Shown piece after piece: positions 29,351 to 39,943 of a DNA stretch of 64,000 nucleotides. The position numbers were made by a program, and so were the translations under genes. Within the stretch, counting starts at the first letter, position 1, and the number at the start of each line of letters is the position of its first letter. The notes beneath the pieces are model-generated. The model was given only the letters and a program-made list of their open reading frames with translations. It searched no databases and was not told the DNA's origin. Source of the stretch: Limosilactobacillus rudii (GTDB lineage Bacteria; Bacillota; Bacilli; Lactobacillales; Lactobacillaceae). The stretch is taken from the NCBI RefSeq assembly GCF_014145455.1, contig NZ_JACIVB010000029.1, forward strand, positions 1 to 64,000, given 5' to 3'.

Positions 29351-31849
29351 ATGGCTGAAGAAATCGACCTATTTAAGACGCCAACGGAGCCGTCTTTTTT
29401 TGTTGGTCAGGTTCAATCAGAAATCTTTAATAGTCCAGATTCGTTTTTTAAGGTTTTGATTGTTTCGGTTGAGGAATCAAATTTTGATTGGCATGAGCCT
29501 GAAATTACGGTAACCGGGAGCTTAGGTGATCTTAGTGATGATCGAACATATCGCTTTGAGGGAAAAATAGTGGAACATCCACGGTATGGGCAACAATTTC
29601 AGGTAACTTCATATCATGTTAACCAGCCAACAAGTAAAGAGGGATTAATAGAATTTTTATCTGGTAAACAATTTGAGGGTATCGGTAAGAAAACCGCTGA
29701 AAAAATTGTTACTGAATTAGGAACGGATGCTATTGATAAAATTGTTGCCGATCCACATGTACTGGATAAACTGAAGCTCCGAAAAGTAGTTAAAACCGCT
29801 CTTATCGACAATCTTCGCGCAAATCAAGGGATGGATCAGATAATTATTGGTTTAAATAATTTAGGCTTTGGTGCTAACCTCAGTAGTGCAATCTTTGATA
29901 AGTATGGGGATGAAACGCTCCATATTATTAATGAAAATCCATACAAACTTGCGGTGGAAATTGATGGAATTAGTTTTAAACGGGCTGATCAGGTTGCACA
30001 ACGACTTGCAATCCCTGCTGATGATCCTCGACGAATTGATGCAGCAATCGTTCAAACTCTTGATGATTTAACTATGGAGACAGGGGATACTTACACAACA
30101 ACGCGACCATTATTGCAACAGACAATTCAATTATTGGCTGAGGGAAGCGGCGGTCATGTATCCACAGATGTCGTTACGACGCGAATTGTTGAATTAGAAA
30201 AGAACCAGGGAATTTGTTATGCGGATAAGAAAGTTTATCCGACGGCTCTTTATAATGCAGAGTGGCAAATTGCCGACCATTTGCATCGGTTATTGACAGT
30301 CGAACCCGATACTTTGTCTGAAAAGACAGTTGAAAAGGCGGTTGAAAAGATTGCAGATCGGTCAGGAATTACTTATGATGAAATCCAAAAAGAAGCAATC
30401 AAAACGGCTTTAAATAGCAAGGTTATGTTATTAACAGGTGGACCTGGGACAGGAAAAACAACGATTATTAATGGAATTGTAGCAAGTTATGCTGAAGTTC
30501 ATGATATTTCTCTTGAAGTTGATGAGTATAAAGAAAAAGCTTTCCCAGTTTTATTAGCAGCTCCTACGGGTCGTGCTGCGAAAAGAATGAGTGAAGCAAC
30601 AGATTTGCCAGCTAGTACAATCCACCGCCTTCTTGGACTTAATGGCCGGGAAATGCCAACTGACCTTAATGAACGCGACCTGCAAGGCTCGCTATTAATT
30701 ATTGACGAGATGTCGATGGTTGATACGCTTTTATTTAAAACATTAATTCAAGCTGTTCCAACATCAATGCATGTTGTTCTTGTTGGCGATAAGGACCAGT
30801 TACCTTCAGTTGGTCCGGGGCAAGTCTTTCATGACTTATTGGAATTTGCTGAGTTGCCCAAGGTGGAATTAACTAATATTCACCGGCAGTCAGCTGATTC
30901 GACAATAATTCCGTTGGCCCATGCAATAAAAAAGGGAGAATTACCAGCGGATTTAACGAATAAATTGCCGGATAGATCATTTATTTCTTGTCATGCTAAT
31001 CAGGTGCCCAACGTTATCCAGCAGATTATTGATTTATCGAAAAAGCGAGATTACTCCGCAGATGATATTCAAATTCTGGCGCCGATGTACCGTGGGCAGG
31101 CAGGGATAGATCGGCTGAATGAGCTTGCCCAACAGGCTTATAATCCGCCAACTTCTGATAAACAAGAGGTTGAATTTCGTGGACAAATTTATCGTGTTGG
31201 TGATAAGGTTTTACAATTGGTAAATGTTCCTGAAAAGAATATCTTTAACGGGGATATTGGGCGAATCACGGCAATTGAGAGTAGTAAAACGGCAGGAAAA
31301 CGTAATGAAACGATTACGGTTGATTATGATGATAACGAGGTTTCGTATAGTCGGATGGAGTGGAATCAACTGCGGTTAGCATATTGTATTTCAATACATA
31401 AGGCACAAGGGAGCCAGTTTAAGATGGTTCTCTTACCAGTCGTTCAGCAGTTTAGTCGGATGCTACAGCGGAATCTTTTGTACACTGCAATTACTCGGGC
31501 TGCTGAAAAGTTAGTATTAGTTGGTGAGCCATACGCAGTCGCAATGAGTATAAAAAATAAAGGTACTAATCGAAACACCTCTTTAATAGATCGACTTACT
31601 AAGGTCTGGGCGCGTCATAGTGACCTAACAATCTCTCTTGAGCAGACAACGGAATCATTGTCAACCAAAGATAATAAGAGTTCTACAGCAGCACTGAGCT
31701 CAGCAGAAAACGTAACCTCTCAACCTGAGTTGCTAAGTCCTGAGAATCATCAGTATATTTTAACTGCGGACCTTATTAACGCAAATACTATTGATCCGTT
31801 AATTGGGATGGAAAATATTAGTCTGCAAAGTTTTCATCAAACTAAATAA
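29351..31849 (+). CDS. recD2: ATP-dependent 5'-3' DNA helicase RecD2
   Basis: The 832-residue SF1B helicase has an N-terminal extension with an OB-like part, HhH motifs (FEGIGKKTAEKIV), Walker A GGPGTGKTT (about 362-370), Walker B LLIIDEMSMVD, an SH3-like insertion and motif V/VI AYCISIHKAQGSQF and YTAITRA. Lactobacilli lack RecBCD, so this is the stand-alone RecD2 of replication-fork repair. A non-conserved Ser/Thr-rich tail ends the protein. The ATG at 29351 has AAAGG at 9 bases; the ATG at 29342 abuts that site. Confidence 0.93.
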   Translation: MAEEIDLFKTPTEPSFFVGQVQSEIFNSPDSFFKVLIVSVEESNFDWHEPEITVTGSLGDLSDDRTYRFEGKIVEHPRYGQQFQVTSYHVNQPTSKEGLIEFLSGKQFEGIGKKTAEKIVTELGTDAIDKIVADPHVLDKLKLRKVVKTALIDNLRANQGMDQIIIGLNNLGFGANLSSAIFDKYGDETLHIINENPYKLAVEIDGISFKRADQVAQRLAIPADDPRRIDAAIVQTLDDLTMETGDTYTTTRPLLQQTIQLLAEGSGGHVSTDVVTTRIVELEKNQGICYADKKVYPTALYNAEWQIADHLHRLLTVEPDTLSEKTVEKAVEKIADRSGITYDEIQKEAIKTALNSKVMLLTGGPGTGKTTIINGIVASYAEVHDISLEVDEYKEKAFPVLLAAPTGRAAKRMSEATDLPASTIHRLLGLNGREMPTDLNERDLQGSLLIIDEMSMVDTLLFKTLIQAVPTSMHVVLVGDKDQLPSVGPGQVFHDLLEFAELPKVELTNIHRQSADSTIIPLAHAIKKGELPADLTNKLPDRSFISCHANQVPNVIQQIIDLSKKRDYSADDIQILAPMYRGQAGIDRLNELAQQAYNPPTSDKQEVEFRGQIYRVGDKVLQLVNVPEKNIFNGDIGRITAIESSKTAGKRNETITVDYDDNEVSYSRMEWNQLRLAYCISIHKAQGSQFKMVLLPVVQQFSRMLQRNLLYTAITRAAEKLVLVGEPYAVAMSIKNKGTNRNTSLIDRLTKVWARHSDLTISLEQTTESLSTKDNKSSTAALSSAENVTSQPELLSPENHQYILTADLINANTIDPLIGMENISLQSFHQTK

Positions 31850-31852
31850 TAC

Positions 31853-31881
31853 TTGATTGAATAAGCATTTGTTGTCATAAT
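31853..31881 (+). promoter_or_regulatory. Promoter for prs
   Basis: TTGATT (31853-31858) and CATAAT (31876-31881) are separated by 17 bases, a near-consensus vegetative promoter ending 37 bases before the prs ATG. Confidence 0.6.
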
Positions 31882-31918
31882 AGTTATGATTATTGTCGAA
31901 CTTTAAAGGAGTACAAAA

Positions 31919-32893
31919 ATGACCCAGATTAAAAATGCCGATAATGTACGTCTCTTTTCATTAAATTCAAATCCGCAATTAGCTAATCAAATTGCCAAAC
32001 GAGTGGGAATTCCATTGAGTCAGGCGTCGATTAGTCATTTTGCTGATGGTGAAATTAAAATCACTATTGATGAGAGTGTTCGTGGCTGTGAAGTATATGT
32101 GATTCAGTCTGTTTCAGATCCGGTTAATACTAACTTAATGGAATTACTAATTATGGTTGATGCACTACGACGGGCAAGTGCTGCTAAGATTAACGTGGTA
32201 ATGCCATACTATGGTTATGCTCGTCAGGATCGTAAAGCTCGTAGTCGGGAACCAATTACTGCCAAGTTAATTGCTAATCTCCTTGAAATGGACCAGATTA
32301 ATCGGCTAATCACGATTGATTTGCATGCTCCTCAGGTTCAAGGTTTCTTTGATATTCCAGTTGATCACTTACAAGCAACTAGTTTGTTTACTAAGTATAT
32401 TGAAGAGCAAGACTTAGGAGACGATATTGTTGTCGTAGCCCCTGACCATGCAGGCGTAAATTTAGCTCGTAAATTTGCCGAACGAATTAAAGCATCTATT
32501 GCCATTATTGATAATCGGAATGATGAAGTTCGTGAACGGATAGATCAAGAAGTGCCAGAATATGTGATTGGGGATGTAAAAGGTAAGACTGCAATTATTG
32601 TAGATGATATTGTGGATACTGGCATTCGCATGAAGCTTTCTGCGGAGACATTAAAGAAGTTTGGCGCTGACAAGATTTATGGAATTGCTACTCATCCGGT
32701 ATTGTCAGCGGACGCAGTTAATACCCTAGAAAATTCTGCACTAGAAAAAATGATTGTAACTGATACGATTCATTTACCAGAAGAAAAGAAGTTTTCAAAA
32801 TTAGTTCAGCTTTCAGTTGATGACCTACTTGGAGAAGCTATTGTTAGAGTTCATAACAATCAATCAATTGATACGCTTTTTAATCGAAAATAA
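31919..32893 (+). CDS. prs: Ribose-phosphate pyrophosphokinase
   Basis: The 324-residue enzyme has the flexible loop and ATP region [19 protein letters not shown] (about 97-115), the PRPP-binding signature [11 protein letters not shown] (about 222-232) and [15 protein letters not shown]. It makes PRPP from ribose-5-phosphate and ATP for nucleotide, histidine and tryptophan synthesis. AAAGGAG precedes the ATG. Single-gene unit with its own promoter and terminator. Confidence 0.96.
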   Translation: MTQIKNADNVRLFSLNSNPQLANQIAKRVGIPLSQASISHFADGEIKITIDESVRGCEVYVIQSVSDPVNTNLMELLIMVDALRRASAAKINVVMPYYGYARQDRKARSREPITAKLIANLLEMDQINRLITIDLHAPQVQGFFDIPVDHLQATSLFTKYIEEQDLGDDIVVVAPDHAGVNLARKFAERIKASIAIIDNRNDEVRERIDQEVPEYVIGDVKGKTAIIVDDIVDTGIRMKLSAETLKKFGADKIYGIATHPVLSADAVNTLENSALEKMIVTDTIHLPEEKKFSKLVQLSVDDLLGEAIVRVHNNQSIDTLFNRK

Positions 32894-32897
32894 ATAT

Positions 32898-32942
32898 AAA
32901 AGGGACATAGCAATGAAGCCTTTTCACTGCTATGTCCCTTTT
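32898..32942. terminator. Bidirectional terminator between prs and dapF
   Basis: AAAAGGGACATAGCA (32898-32912) pairs perfectly with TGCTATGTCCCTTTT (32928-32942), with an inner TGAA/TTCA extension. The flanks serve prs (plus) and the convergent lysC-dapF unit (minus). Confidence 0.93.
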
Positions 32943-32943
32943 C

Positions 32944-33933
32944 CTATAGATTTAGGGTAGGTAAGTTATTAATAAAGTTTTCATATGCTTGTTGTTCATT
33001 TGTCTCTTTTACGTCTGCTATGTCGAGTTGAGCTTGATGTAAAGCTGACTCACTGATTTCGAGTTTGTGAGTAAAGGTAGCATTACCAATTAGTTCAATC
33101 CAATACGTTCCAGCATCATGATGGAGAACTGTTTTGACCATTCCACCAGGGTTATAGACACTAATTGGTTCATTGAAAGTGACTTGACTAGGGTTAACAA
33201 GGGCAAAGGCTAGGCTCGTAGCAGACATTCCGGTTCCACAGGCATTAGTAAAGCCGACCCCTCGTTCAAATGTTTTTACAAAGAGGGTATTATGGCCAAG
33301 AATGTGACCAAAATTAACGTTAACGCCATCGCTAAAATAAGGATTATTACTATTTAAACGGGTACCAAGTTCGCCAAGATCCGGCCCAGCCAATTCTTCT
33401 TTACTAACAAAACTAATTAAATGCGGGTTAGGAACAGCGAGAGCGGAGAATCGCAAACCAGGTAAGAGTTCCGGTACAGGCGTATCTAGTAGTCGATCGT
33501 GTCCTAAATTATTAAACGGAAGTGCGGTATGATCAAAGCGCACCGGTGAGATTTCAACAGCGAAGGCAGGAACATTAAGAGCCAAATCTTCGTGTTTCCG
33601 AACACGAAGACTTGTATTCATCGTATCAACCTTAAAATCAGTTAAGTTATCACGTTCGGCAATATAACGAGCAACTGTTCGTAAACCATTACCACACATT
33701 GAGGCTTCGCTACCATCAGCGTTGATTACTCGCATTTGGGCAACAGCACCAGTGCGGACCGGTTTGTTGACAACTAATACACCATCAGCACCGTTTAAAA
33801 CATTATTTTGCGGATTAGTAATTTTTTGGGTAAAAGTGACAAGCTCTTTGTCAGATAATGGAGTTTGAAGTTGTGTCTGGTCTAAAATAAAAAATGAATT
33901 TTGTGATCCATGTACTTTTAATAAATGTGCCAT
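32944..33933 (-). CDS. dapF: Diaminopimelate epimerase
   Basis: This 329-residue enzyme has both catalytic cysteines in their motifs, SMCGNGLR (about 78-85) and NACGTGMSA (about 231-239). It interconverts LL- and meso-diaminopimelate, the last step before lysA or before use in the wall precursor. It is longer than the 275-residue enterobacterial form, as in other lactobacilli. It lies 10 bases downstream of lysC on the same strand, so both are one transcript. Confidence 0.95.
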   Translation of the reverse strand: MAHLLKVHGSQNSFFILDQTQLQTPLSDKELVTFTQKITNPQNNVLNGADGVLVVNKPVRTGAVAQMRVINADGSEASMCGNGLRTVARYIAERDNLTDFKVDTMNTSLRVRKHEDLALNVPAFAVEISPVRFDHTALPFNNLGHDRLLDTPVPELLPGLRFSALAVPNPHLISFVSKEELAGPDLGELGTRLNSNNPYFSDGVNVNFGHILGHNTLFVKTFERGVGFTNACGTGMSATSLAFALVNPSQVTFNEPISVYNPGGMVKTVLHHDAGTYWIELIGNATFTHKLEISESALHQAQLDIADVKETNEQQAYENFINNLPTLNL

Positions 33934-33943
33934 TATTTTCCTC

Positions 33944-35302
33944 CTAGTTTACAAAGAAGCGGTGATAAATTGCTCGCACTGCTTCATCAGCGTCTTTATC
34001 ATATGTTCCAATCATAATAGCGATTCGGGATGCACCTTGATTAATCATTGGAACTGCAATATTTTTTTGAGCTAGTGGCATTAAAATATCATCGATTACA
34101 CCAGTTCGATCGCGCATTCCTTCACCGACAACCATCGTGATGGCATAATTATCAATCCATTCTAGTCGGTCAGGGTTAATTTCTTCTTGGATTTCATTAC
34201 AAATCACGTCAACTAGTTGATCATCAATTGAGTTACGATCAAGGATAATTGTAATATCATCAATCCCCGATGGCATATGTTCGTATGATATATCATGTTT
34301 AGCTAAAATTTCTAGAATTCGCAGGGTAAAACCGGCCTGCTTGTTAAGAAGATATTTATGAAGGTAAAGGGCGGCAAAGTGTTTACCACTTACAACACCC
34401 GTAACAATATCACTTGCTTGGAAGTCTTTATCAGGAACGATCAGAGTACCCGGCTTTTCGGGGTCATTAGTGTTACGAACGTTAATTGGAATATTACCTT
34501 GAATCGCTGGAATAAGTGCTTCGTCATGAAAAACAGAAAATCCAGCGTATGATAATTCTCTCATTTCGCGATAAGTCATTTTTGCAATTGGTTGGGGATG
34601 ATCGACAACGTTCGGATTGGCGGAGTAAATTGCATCGACATCGGTAAAGTTTTCATAAACTGATGCATTAAAACCGCGGGCTAAAATTGCACCAGTGATA
34701 TCAGAACCACCACGAGAGAAAGTAGCAATGTGACCAGCAAGCGTAATGCCATAAAAGCCAGGAAAAATTAATAGCTCGGTATCGTTAAAGGAAAAGTGAC
34801 TTAGTGCTGCATAAGTTTCAGGAATTACACTGGCGTTATTAGGAGTTCCTGTCACGGTAATTCCGGCTTCACGTGGTGTAACAAAGCGGGCTTCATAACC
34901 AAGATGGCGTAAAATAATTGCCATTAACTGGGCGTTTAGCCGTTCTCCATGGGCTTTAAAGGCAGCCATTAGGTAATTGTTATTCGGATAAGGATGATCT
35001 GGAAGTGACTGAAGTCGTTCTACTAGTGGAGCTAACTTTTCGGCTGGTAGAGCAAAATAGTCTGCAATCTCCTGGTAGCGACTGATAATTTGCTCAATAA
35101 TTGCATGGGGATCTTTATCATTTATCACTGTATTAGCATATGTAATTAGAAGATCAGTAACCTTGATATCATCTGCAAATCGTTTTCCAGGGGCGGATGT
35201 CACGATAACTCGTCGATCAGAATCCGCAGTAATGATATTAATGGCATTTTGAAAAGCTTCCCCGTTTGCAAGGGAGCTGCCACCAAATTTTACAACTTTC
35301 AT
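33944..35302 (-). CDS. lysC: Aspartate kinase (monofunctional, class III-like)
   Basis: The 452-residue enzyme starts KVVKFGGSSLANG, with the substrate region GFYGITLAGHIATFSRGGSDITG (quoted in part: FSRGGSDITG, about 197-206) and two C-terminal ACT domains (about 310-450) that bind the feedback amino acid. It phosphorylates aspartate, the first step to lysine, threonine and methionine. It is divergent from the lysA operon and has a short leader of about 60 bases, too short for a lysine riboswitch. Confidence 0.94.
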   Translation of the reverse strand: MKVVKFGGSSLANGEAFQNAINIITADSDRRVIVTSAPGKRFADDIKVTDLLITYANTVINDKDPHAIIEQIISRYQEIADYFALPAEKLAPLVERLQSLPDHPYPNNNYLMAAFKAHGERLNAQLMAIILRHLGYEARFVTPREAGITVTGTPNNASVIPETYAALSHFSFNDTELLIFPGFYGITLAGHIATFSRGGSDITGAILARGFNASVYENFTDVDAIYSANPNVVDHPQPIAKMTYREMRELSYAGFSVFHDEALIPAIQGNIPINVRNTNDPEKPGTLIVPDKDFQASDIVTGVVSGKHFAALYLHKYLLNKQAGFTLRILEILAKHDISYEHMPSGIDDITIILDRNSIDDQLVDVICNEIQEEINPDRLEWIDNYAITMVVGEGMRDRTGVIDDILMPLAQKNIAVPMINQGASRIAIMIGTYDKDADEAVRAIYHRFFVN

Positions 35303-35362
35303 ATTTGAGACTCCTTTAAGATAATTAGACCTGCTAATATATCTCTTGAATAATTTAATCGA

Positions 35363-35390
35363 ATTCTAACATATTACCGAAGACTTGCAA
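35363..35390 (-). promoter_or_regulatory. Promoter for lysC-dapF
   Basis: On the minus strand TTGCAA (35390-35385) is followed after 16 bases by TAGAAT (35368-35363). Transcription would begin near 35356, leaving a leader of about 55 bases with a clear AAAGGAG. Confidence 0.6.
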
Positions 35391-35474
35391 GTGTTTTTAG
35401 TTAACAGGTAAAGTAACTGGGTAGTTCTTACATCTAATGAATTAAAAAAACTTTTTTGAATTTAATAAATTCTA

Positions 35475-35501
35475 TTGACATTCTCATAAAAGACTTATAA
35501 G
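35475..35501 (+). promoter_or_regulatory. Promoter for the riboswitch-controlled lysine operon
   Basis: A consensus TTGACA (35475-35480) lies just upstream of the riboswitch. Candidate -10 hexamers are TATAAG (35496-35501, spacing 15) or TAAGCT (spacing 17). The -35 is convincing, the exact -10 is not. Confidence 0.55.
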
Positions 35502-35512
35502 CTATGTATAAA

Positions 35513-35683
35513 TCGAAGAGGCGCAACCGACACTAGTAAACTAATTTAGTTTGCCACACGATAAGGTTAGTTGAACAGGGAGGTTGCCGAAGCACTTAAT
35601 ATTGGCATGATTAAGTAGCTGGGGCGTAGTTGAATAAGCTACGGACTGTCGCAGGACAATAAGAGCCTGCGTTGCGCTATCGA
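35513..35683 (+). promoter_or_regulatory. Lysine riboswitch (L box)
   Basis: The P1 helix pairs TCGA plus GCGCAAC (35513-35527) with GTTGCGC and TCGA (35671-35683). The L-box hallmarks are present in order: AGAGGCGC, AGTA, GGGAGGTTGCCGAAG, AGCTGGGG and GGACTGTCGCAGG. Lysine binding stabilises P1 and lets the downstream terminator form, so the operon is off when lysine is plentiful. It precedes lysA, the last enzyme of the pathway, and the six genes after it. Confidence 0.93.
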
Positions 35684-35705
35684 CAAATCAGAATGGATAA
35701 GTGAA

Positions 35706-35741
35706 TTCCACTGTTTGTTTGCGCAGACAGTGGATTTTTTT
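35706..35741 (+). terminator. Lysine riboswitch terminator
   Basis: TCCACTGTTTG (35707-35717) pairs with CAGACAGTGGA (35724-35734), with one G-T pair, and is followed by seven T's. It is the expression platform of the L box; the lysA ribosome binding site lies 28 bases on. Confidence 0.9.
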
Positions 35742-35781
35742 GTACGACCTCTTTGCAGTAAATTTCTTGGAGGAAATGAAA

Positions 35782-37092
35782 ATGGATGAACAGATAACCG
35801 AACAACAGTTAAACGCAGCAGGGCACTTAACAATTGGTGGGTGTGATGCATTGGATCTTGCTCAAGAATATGGTACTCCACTTGTTGTATATGACGTGCA
35901 GCAAATTCGTCAACAGATTCGCGCATTTAAACGCGTATTTGAGGAAAACAATGTTGACTATGCGGTTAGTTATGCCAGTAAGGCTTTTGCCGCAGTTGCA
36001 ATGTATCAAGTTGTAGCTGCAGAAGGTGGTCATACTGATGTTGTTTCTGGTGGAGAATTATATACAGCAATTAAAGCAGGCTTTCCAATGGCTAATGTTA
36101 GTTTTCACGGAAATAATAAATCACGTGCAGAATTGGAAATGGCAGTTGAACATCATGTAGGGACAATCATGATTGATAATTTTCATGAGATTGACCTATT
36201 AGCAGCAGTACTAGAGGAACAAAATGCGACTACTGATGTAATGTTACGTATTACTCCAGGAATTTCCGCTCATACTAATAAATATATTCAAACCGGCCAA
36301 GTAGATAGTAAGTTTGGCTTTGACCTACAATCTGGTCAGGCGGATGAAGCATTAGCAAAAGTTCTTGCTAATTCGCGGATGAAGATGAAAGGACTTCACG
36401 CCCACATTGGTTCACAAATTTTTGAGTTAGCTGGGTTTGAAGGCGTAGCAAAAAAGCTAGTAGAGGTGGCTGCTCACTGGCAAGAAAAATTTGGTTATCA
36501 GGCACAAGTTATTAATGTCGGTGGCGGATTTGGAATTCGTTACGTTAAAGATGACCATCCACTTGCTCCAGAAGAATTTGTTGATGCGATTATAAAAGCA
36601 ATAAAAAAACAAGTTGCTCAAACTGGTCTTGCAATGCCGGCCATTTGGATTGAGCCAGGAAGATCAATTGCCGGGCCTGCAGGATATAATCTGTACACAG
36701 TTGGTTCACGTAAAGATGTTCCTGGTTTAAAACCATATGTTACGGTTGATGGAGGAATGGGCGATAATATCCGTCCTGCCTTATACGAAGCACAATACGA
36801 AACGGTTTTGGCTCGTAATCCACGGACGAAAACAGTTGAGCATGTTCGGTTAGCAGGAAAATATTGTGAATCTGGTGATATTTTAAGCCAAGATCAAGCT
36901 CTTCCGGCAACTAAACCTGGTGACGTACTTGCGATGCTTGATACCGGAGCTTATGGATATTCAATGGCCTCAAATTATAACCGCAATCCACGTCCAGCAG
37001 TAGTTTTTGCAGAAAATGGCAAAGCACAAGTGGTAATTAAGCGGGAAACGTTTGAAGATTTAATCCACTTAGATGAACCTTACCAACAATAA
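35782..37092 (+). CDS. lysA: Diaminopimelate decarboxylase
   Basis: This 436-residue fold-III PLP enzyme has the PLP lysine in VSYASKAFAAVA (about 63-74), LHAHIGSQIF, NVGGGFGIRY and the second-half catalytic CESGD (about 369-373). It converts meso-DAP to lysine. The ATG at 35782 follows TTGGAGG at the right distance. Codons upstream to 35701 run through the riboswitch terminator and are rejected. First gene of the lysine-repressed operon. Confidence 0.96.
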   Translation: MDEQITEQQLNAAGHLTIGGCDALDLAQEYGTPLVVYDVQQIRQQIRAFKRVFEENNVDYAVSYASKAFAAVAMYQVVAAEGGHTDVVSGGELYTAIKAGFPMANVSFHGNNKSRAELEMAVEHHVGTIMIDNFHEIDLLAAVLEEQNATTDVMLRITPGISAHTNKYIQTGQVDSKFGFDLQSGQADEALAKVLANSRMKMKGLHAHIGSQIFELAGFEGVAKKLVEVAAHWQEKFGYQAQVINVGGGFGIRYVKDDHPLAPEEFVDAIIKAIKKQVAQTGLAMPAIWIEPGRSIAGPAGYNLYTVGSRKDVPGLKPYVTVDGGMGDNIRPALYEAQYETVLARNPRTKTVEHVRLAGKYCESGDILSQDQALPATKPGDVLAMLDTGAYGYSMASNYNRNPRPAVVFAENGKAQVVIKRETFEDLIHLDEPYQQ

Positions 37093-37127
37093 AATGACAT
37101 ATATAAAGGAAGAAAGAGGTAAATAAT

Positions 37128-37838
37128 ATGGCTGAATTAGACGCACAAGCAATTATTAATTACATTAGTAACGCTCCTAAGAAAACTCCGGTAAAGGTAT
37201 ACATAAAGGGGAATCTAACGGGTTTGAAATTTCCTAAAGAGGTAGAAGCATTTGTCGAACAACATACTGGAGTTATTTTCGGCGATTGGACGATTGTTGA
37301 GCCATTTTTAAAGAAACATGCTACAGCAATTGAATCTTACCACGTTGAGAATGATGCACGGAATTCGGCTGTCCCGTTACTTGACCTTAAAAATATTAAT
37401 GCCCGTATTGAACCAGGAGCAATTATTCGGGATAAGGTTTTAATTGGAGATAATGCGGTTATTATGATGGGGGCTACGATCAATATTGGTGCAGAAATTG
37501 GTGCTGACTCGATGATTGATATGGGAGCAGTTCTCGGTGGTCGAGCAATTGTTGGTCAGCATTGTCATATTGGTGCTGGAACGGTCTTGGCGGGGGTTGT
37601 TGAACCAGCCTCAGCGGAGCCAGTTCGGATTGATGATAATGTCATGATTGGTGCAAATGCTGTTGTAATTGAGGGAGTACATGTTGGTGAAGGAGCAGTT
37701 ATTGCTGCCGGGGCGATTGTTACTCATGATGTGGCTCCGCATACAATGGTTGCCGGTGTTCCTGCTAAATTTATTAAGAATGTTGATGATCAGACAGCTG
37801 GTAAAACTGAATTAGAAGATGACTTACGAAAGCTATAG
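37128..37838 (+). CDS. dapH: Tetrahydrodipicolinate N-acetyltransferase
   Basis: The 236-residue protein has an N-terminal DapH domain and a left-handed beta-helix of hexapeptide repeats ([20 protein letters not shown] onward, about 102-215) with the active-site loop. It acetylates tetrahydrodipicolinate with acetyl-CoA, which defines the acetylated DAP branch of Bacillales and Lactobacillales. The next gene is the matching deacetylase. Confidence 0.95.
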   Translation: MAELDAQAIINYISNAPKKTPVKVYIKGNLTGLKFPKEVEAFVEQHTGVIFGDWTIVEPFLKKHATAIESYHVENDARNSAVPLLDLKNINARIEPGAIIRDKVLIGDNAVIMMGATINIGAEIGADSMIDMGAVLGGRAIVGQHCHIGAGTVLAGVVEPASAEPVRIDDNVMIGANAVVIEGVHVGEGAVIAAGAIVTHDVAPHTMVAGVPAKFIKNVDDQTAGKTELEDDLRKL

Positions 37839-37849
37839 GAGTGAAGAAA

Positions 37850-38992
37850 ATGCTTACAGAGGAAGAATTAATTAGTATTCGCCGCCATCTTCACCAAATT
37901 CCGGAACTAGCCCTTCATGAATTTGAAACCCATAAATATTTAGTAGCGACAATTGCTAAATTTAACCAAAAATTTCTAACAATGCGGACACCGAAAGAAT
38001 TGCCAACAGCTTTAATGGTCTTAGTGCATGGTCAGCATCCTCAGCGAACAATTGGTTACCGGACAGATATTGATGCGTTACCGGTAGAAGAACAAACCGG
38101 ACTTTCCTATGCGTCAACTCATCCAGGGGTGATGCATGCTTGCGGACATGATATTCATATGACAGTGGCGCTTGGTGTGTTAAATTATTTTAGTGAACAT
38201 CAGCCGCAAGATAACCTCTTATTTTTCTTTCAACCAGCTGAAGAAAGTGAAAATGGGGGGAAACGCGCATATGAATTAGGATTATTTAGTGGAGAATGGT
38301 GCCCTGATGAATTTTACGGCCTACACGATAATCCTGATTTGCCAGCAGGTGCAATTGGTTGTCGGATGGGGACCCTTTTTGCAGGTACGACAGAGGTTAA
38401 TATTGATTTTAACGGAAAAGGCGGTCATGCTGCTTATCCCCAAGATGCTAATGATACTGTAGTAGCTGCGGCTTCCTTAATCCTACAAGTTCAAACAGTT
38501 ATTTCGCGAAGTATTGACCCAATTCAGAGTGGCGTAATTACGTTAGGAAAAATTGATGGTGGAACGATTCGGAATGTTATTGCAGGACATACGCGAATTG
38601 AAGGAACAATCCGCGGACTGACACAGACGATGATTGAAACAATTGATCAGCGTTTAAAGGATATTTGTGCTGGAATTAGTCGTAGTTTTAATATGGATGT
38701 CAACTTAGAGCTTAATCAGGGTGGCTATTGGCCGGTAGAAAATAATCCAGAGCTAACAAAACGTTTTATTCAATACATGAAAAAAGCACCGAAAGTTAAC
38801 TTTATTGAGACTAAACCAGCGATGACCGGCGAAGATTTTGGCTACTTATTAGCTAAGTTTCCTGGAACAATGTTTTGGCTAGGTGTTGATGACAATTCTC
38901 AATTACATTCAGCAACTCTTACTCCTAATGAAGCAGCTATAAAACAGGGTGTGGATGCAATAACCGGCTTTTTAGAATATCGGATGCAATGA
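37850..38992 (+). CDS. N-acetyl-diaminopimelate deacetylase (M20 family)
   Basis: The 380-residue metallopeptidase-fold enzyme has [12 protein letters not shown] at the start and the metal ligands HACGHDIHM (about 98-106), [18 protein letters not shown] and MTGEDFGYL. It removes acetate from N-acetyl-LL-DAP. The family also contains amino-acid amidohydrolases, but position between dapH and dapA settles the role. The ATG at 37850 follows AGGAG; the GTG at 37841 falls inside that site. Its end overlaps the upstream-most possible dapA start. Confidence 0.92.
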   Translation: MLTEEELISIRRHLHQIPELALHEFETHKYLVATIAKFNQKFLTMRTPKELPTALMVLVHGQHPQRTIGYRTDIDALPVEEQTGLSYASTHPGVMHACGHDIHMTVALGVLNYFSEHQPQDNLLFFFQPAEESENGGKRAYELGLFSGEWCPDEFYGLHDNPDLPAGAIGCRMGTLFAGTTEVNIDFNGKGGHAAYPQDANDTVVAAASLILQVQTVISRSIDPIQSGVITLGKIDGGTIRNVIAGHTRIEGTIRGLTQTMIETIDQRLKDICAGISRSFNMDVNLELNQGGYWPVENNPELTKRFIQYMKKAPKVNFIETKPAMTGEDFGYLLAKFPGTMFWLGVDDNSQLHSATLTPNEAAIKQGVDAITGFLEYRMQ

Positions 38993-39015
38993 TTGGCAAT
39001 AGTGGAGGAGATAAC

Positions 39016-39939
39016 ATGACAACATTAGAAAGTGCAGATTTGATGACTGCAATCGTAACCCCCTTTGATGATGAGGGAAATATTGATTTTACAAGTCTTG
39101 AACGTTTGGCCAACTATTTGATTGAACATGGCAGTAATGGTTTTGTCATTGGTGGAACAACTGGCGAAACACCTGAGTTAACCCATGATGAAAAAATTGA
39201 ACTTTACCAACGTTTTGGTGAAATTATCAATGGTCGTGTTCCTGTAATTGCTGGAACAGGAAGTAATAATACTAGTGAGACAATTGCGTTTACCAATGAG
39301 GTAGCTCAAATTAACGGAATTGATTATGCATTAGTAGTGGTACCGCCATATAATAAGCCTAATCAGCGCGGGATGATTGCTCACTTTACAACGATTGCTG
39401 ATAATGTAAATATTCCGGTGATTATGTATAATATTCCAGGTCGAACCGGCGTTAAGATGGCTCAAGAAACAGTAGTTAAGCTATCTCACCATCCAAATAT
39501 TGTTGCTGTAAAACAATGTGCTTCTCTTGAAGAATTAGAATATATTGTTGAACATGGTGATCAAAACTTTGCTATCTTTACTGGTGAAGATGCTCAGGCG
39601 TTGACGGCACGGGTGCTTGGCGCTAATGGGGTAATTTCTGTTGCTTCTCATAACTATGTTGTTCAGATGCGTCAAATGTATGATGCTTTATATCGTGGTG
39701 ATTACCAAACTGCTGGTAAATTGCAGCGGTGGCTAACACCCCGAATGGCGGCTCTCTTTATGTTCCCATCGCCGTCGCCGGTTAAGGCAGTCTTAAATGC
39801 ACAAGGTTTTCAAGTAGGAAGTTGCCGGTTACCAATTTTACCGTTAAATGAAGATGAGAAGCGGGAGTTAGAAATAGCTCTATCACTGCCAACTCATTCA
39901 TTAACGACGAAAAATTTACCACTGAACTTGGGGGAATAA
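39016..39939 (+). CDS. dapA: 4-hydroxy-tetrahydrodipicolinate synthase
   Basis: This 307-residue TIM-barrel enzyme has [16 protein letters not shown] (about 48-63), the catalytic Tyr in [11 protein letters not shown] (about 135-145) and Schiff-base lysine in VAVKQCAS (about 165). It condenses pyruvate with aspartate semialdehyde. The ATG at 39016 follows GGAGGAG; the possible start at 38989 overlaps the previous gene and lacks such a site. Confidence 0.95.
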   Translation: MTTLESADLMTAIVTPFDDEGNIDFTSLERLANYLIEHGSNGFVIGGTTGETPELTHDEKIELYQRFGEIINGRVPVIAGTGSNNTSETIAFTNEVAQINGIDYALVVVPPYNKPNQRGMIAHFTTIADNVNIPVIMYNIPGRTGVKMAQETVVKLSHHPNIVAVKQCASLEELEYIVEHGDQNFAIFTGEDAQALTARVLGANGVISVASHNYVVQMRQMYDALYRGDYQTAGKLQRWLTPRMAALFMFPSPSPVKAVLNAQGFQVGSCRLPILPLNEDEKRELEIALSLPTHSLTTKNLPLNLGE

Positions 39940-39943
39940 AATA

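Noticed and set aside
35701-35781. Longer LysA start at 35701
   Set aside because: It overlaps the lysine riboswitch terminator; ATG 35782 follows GGAGG and gives the family length.
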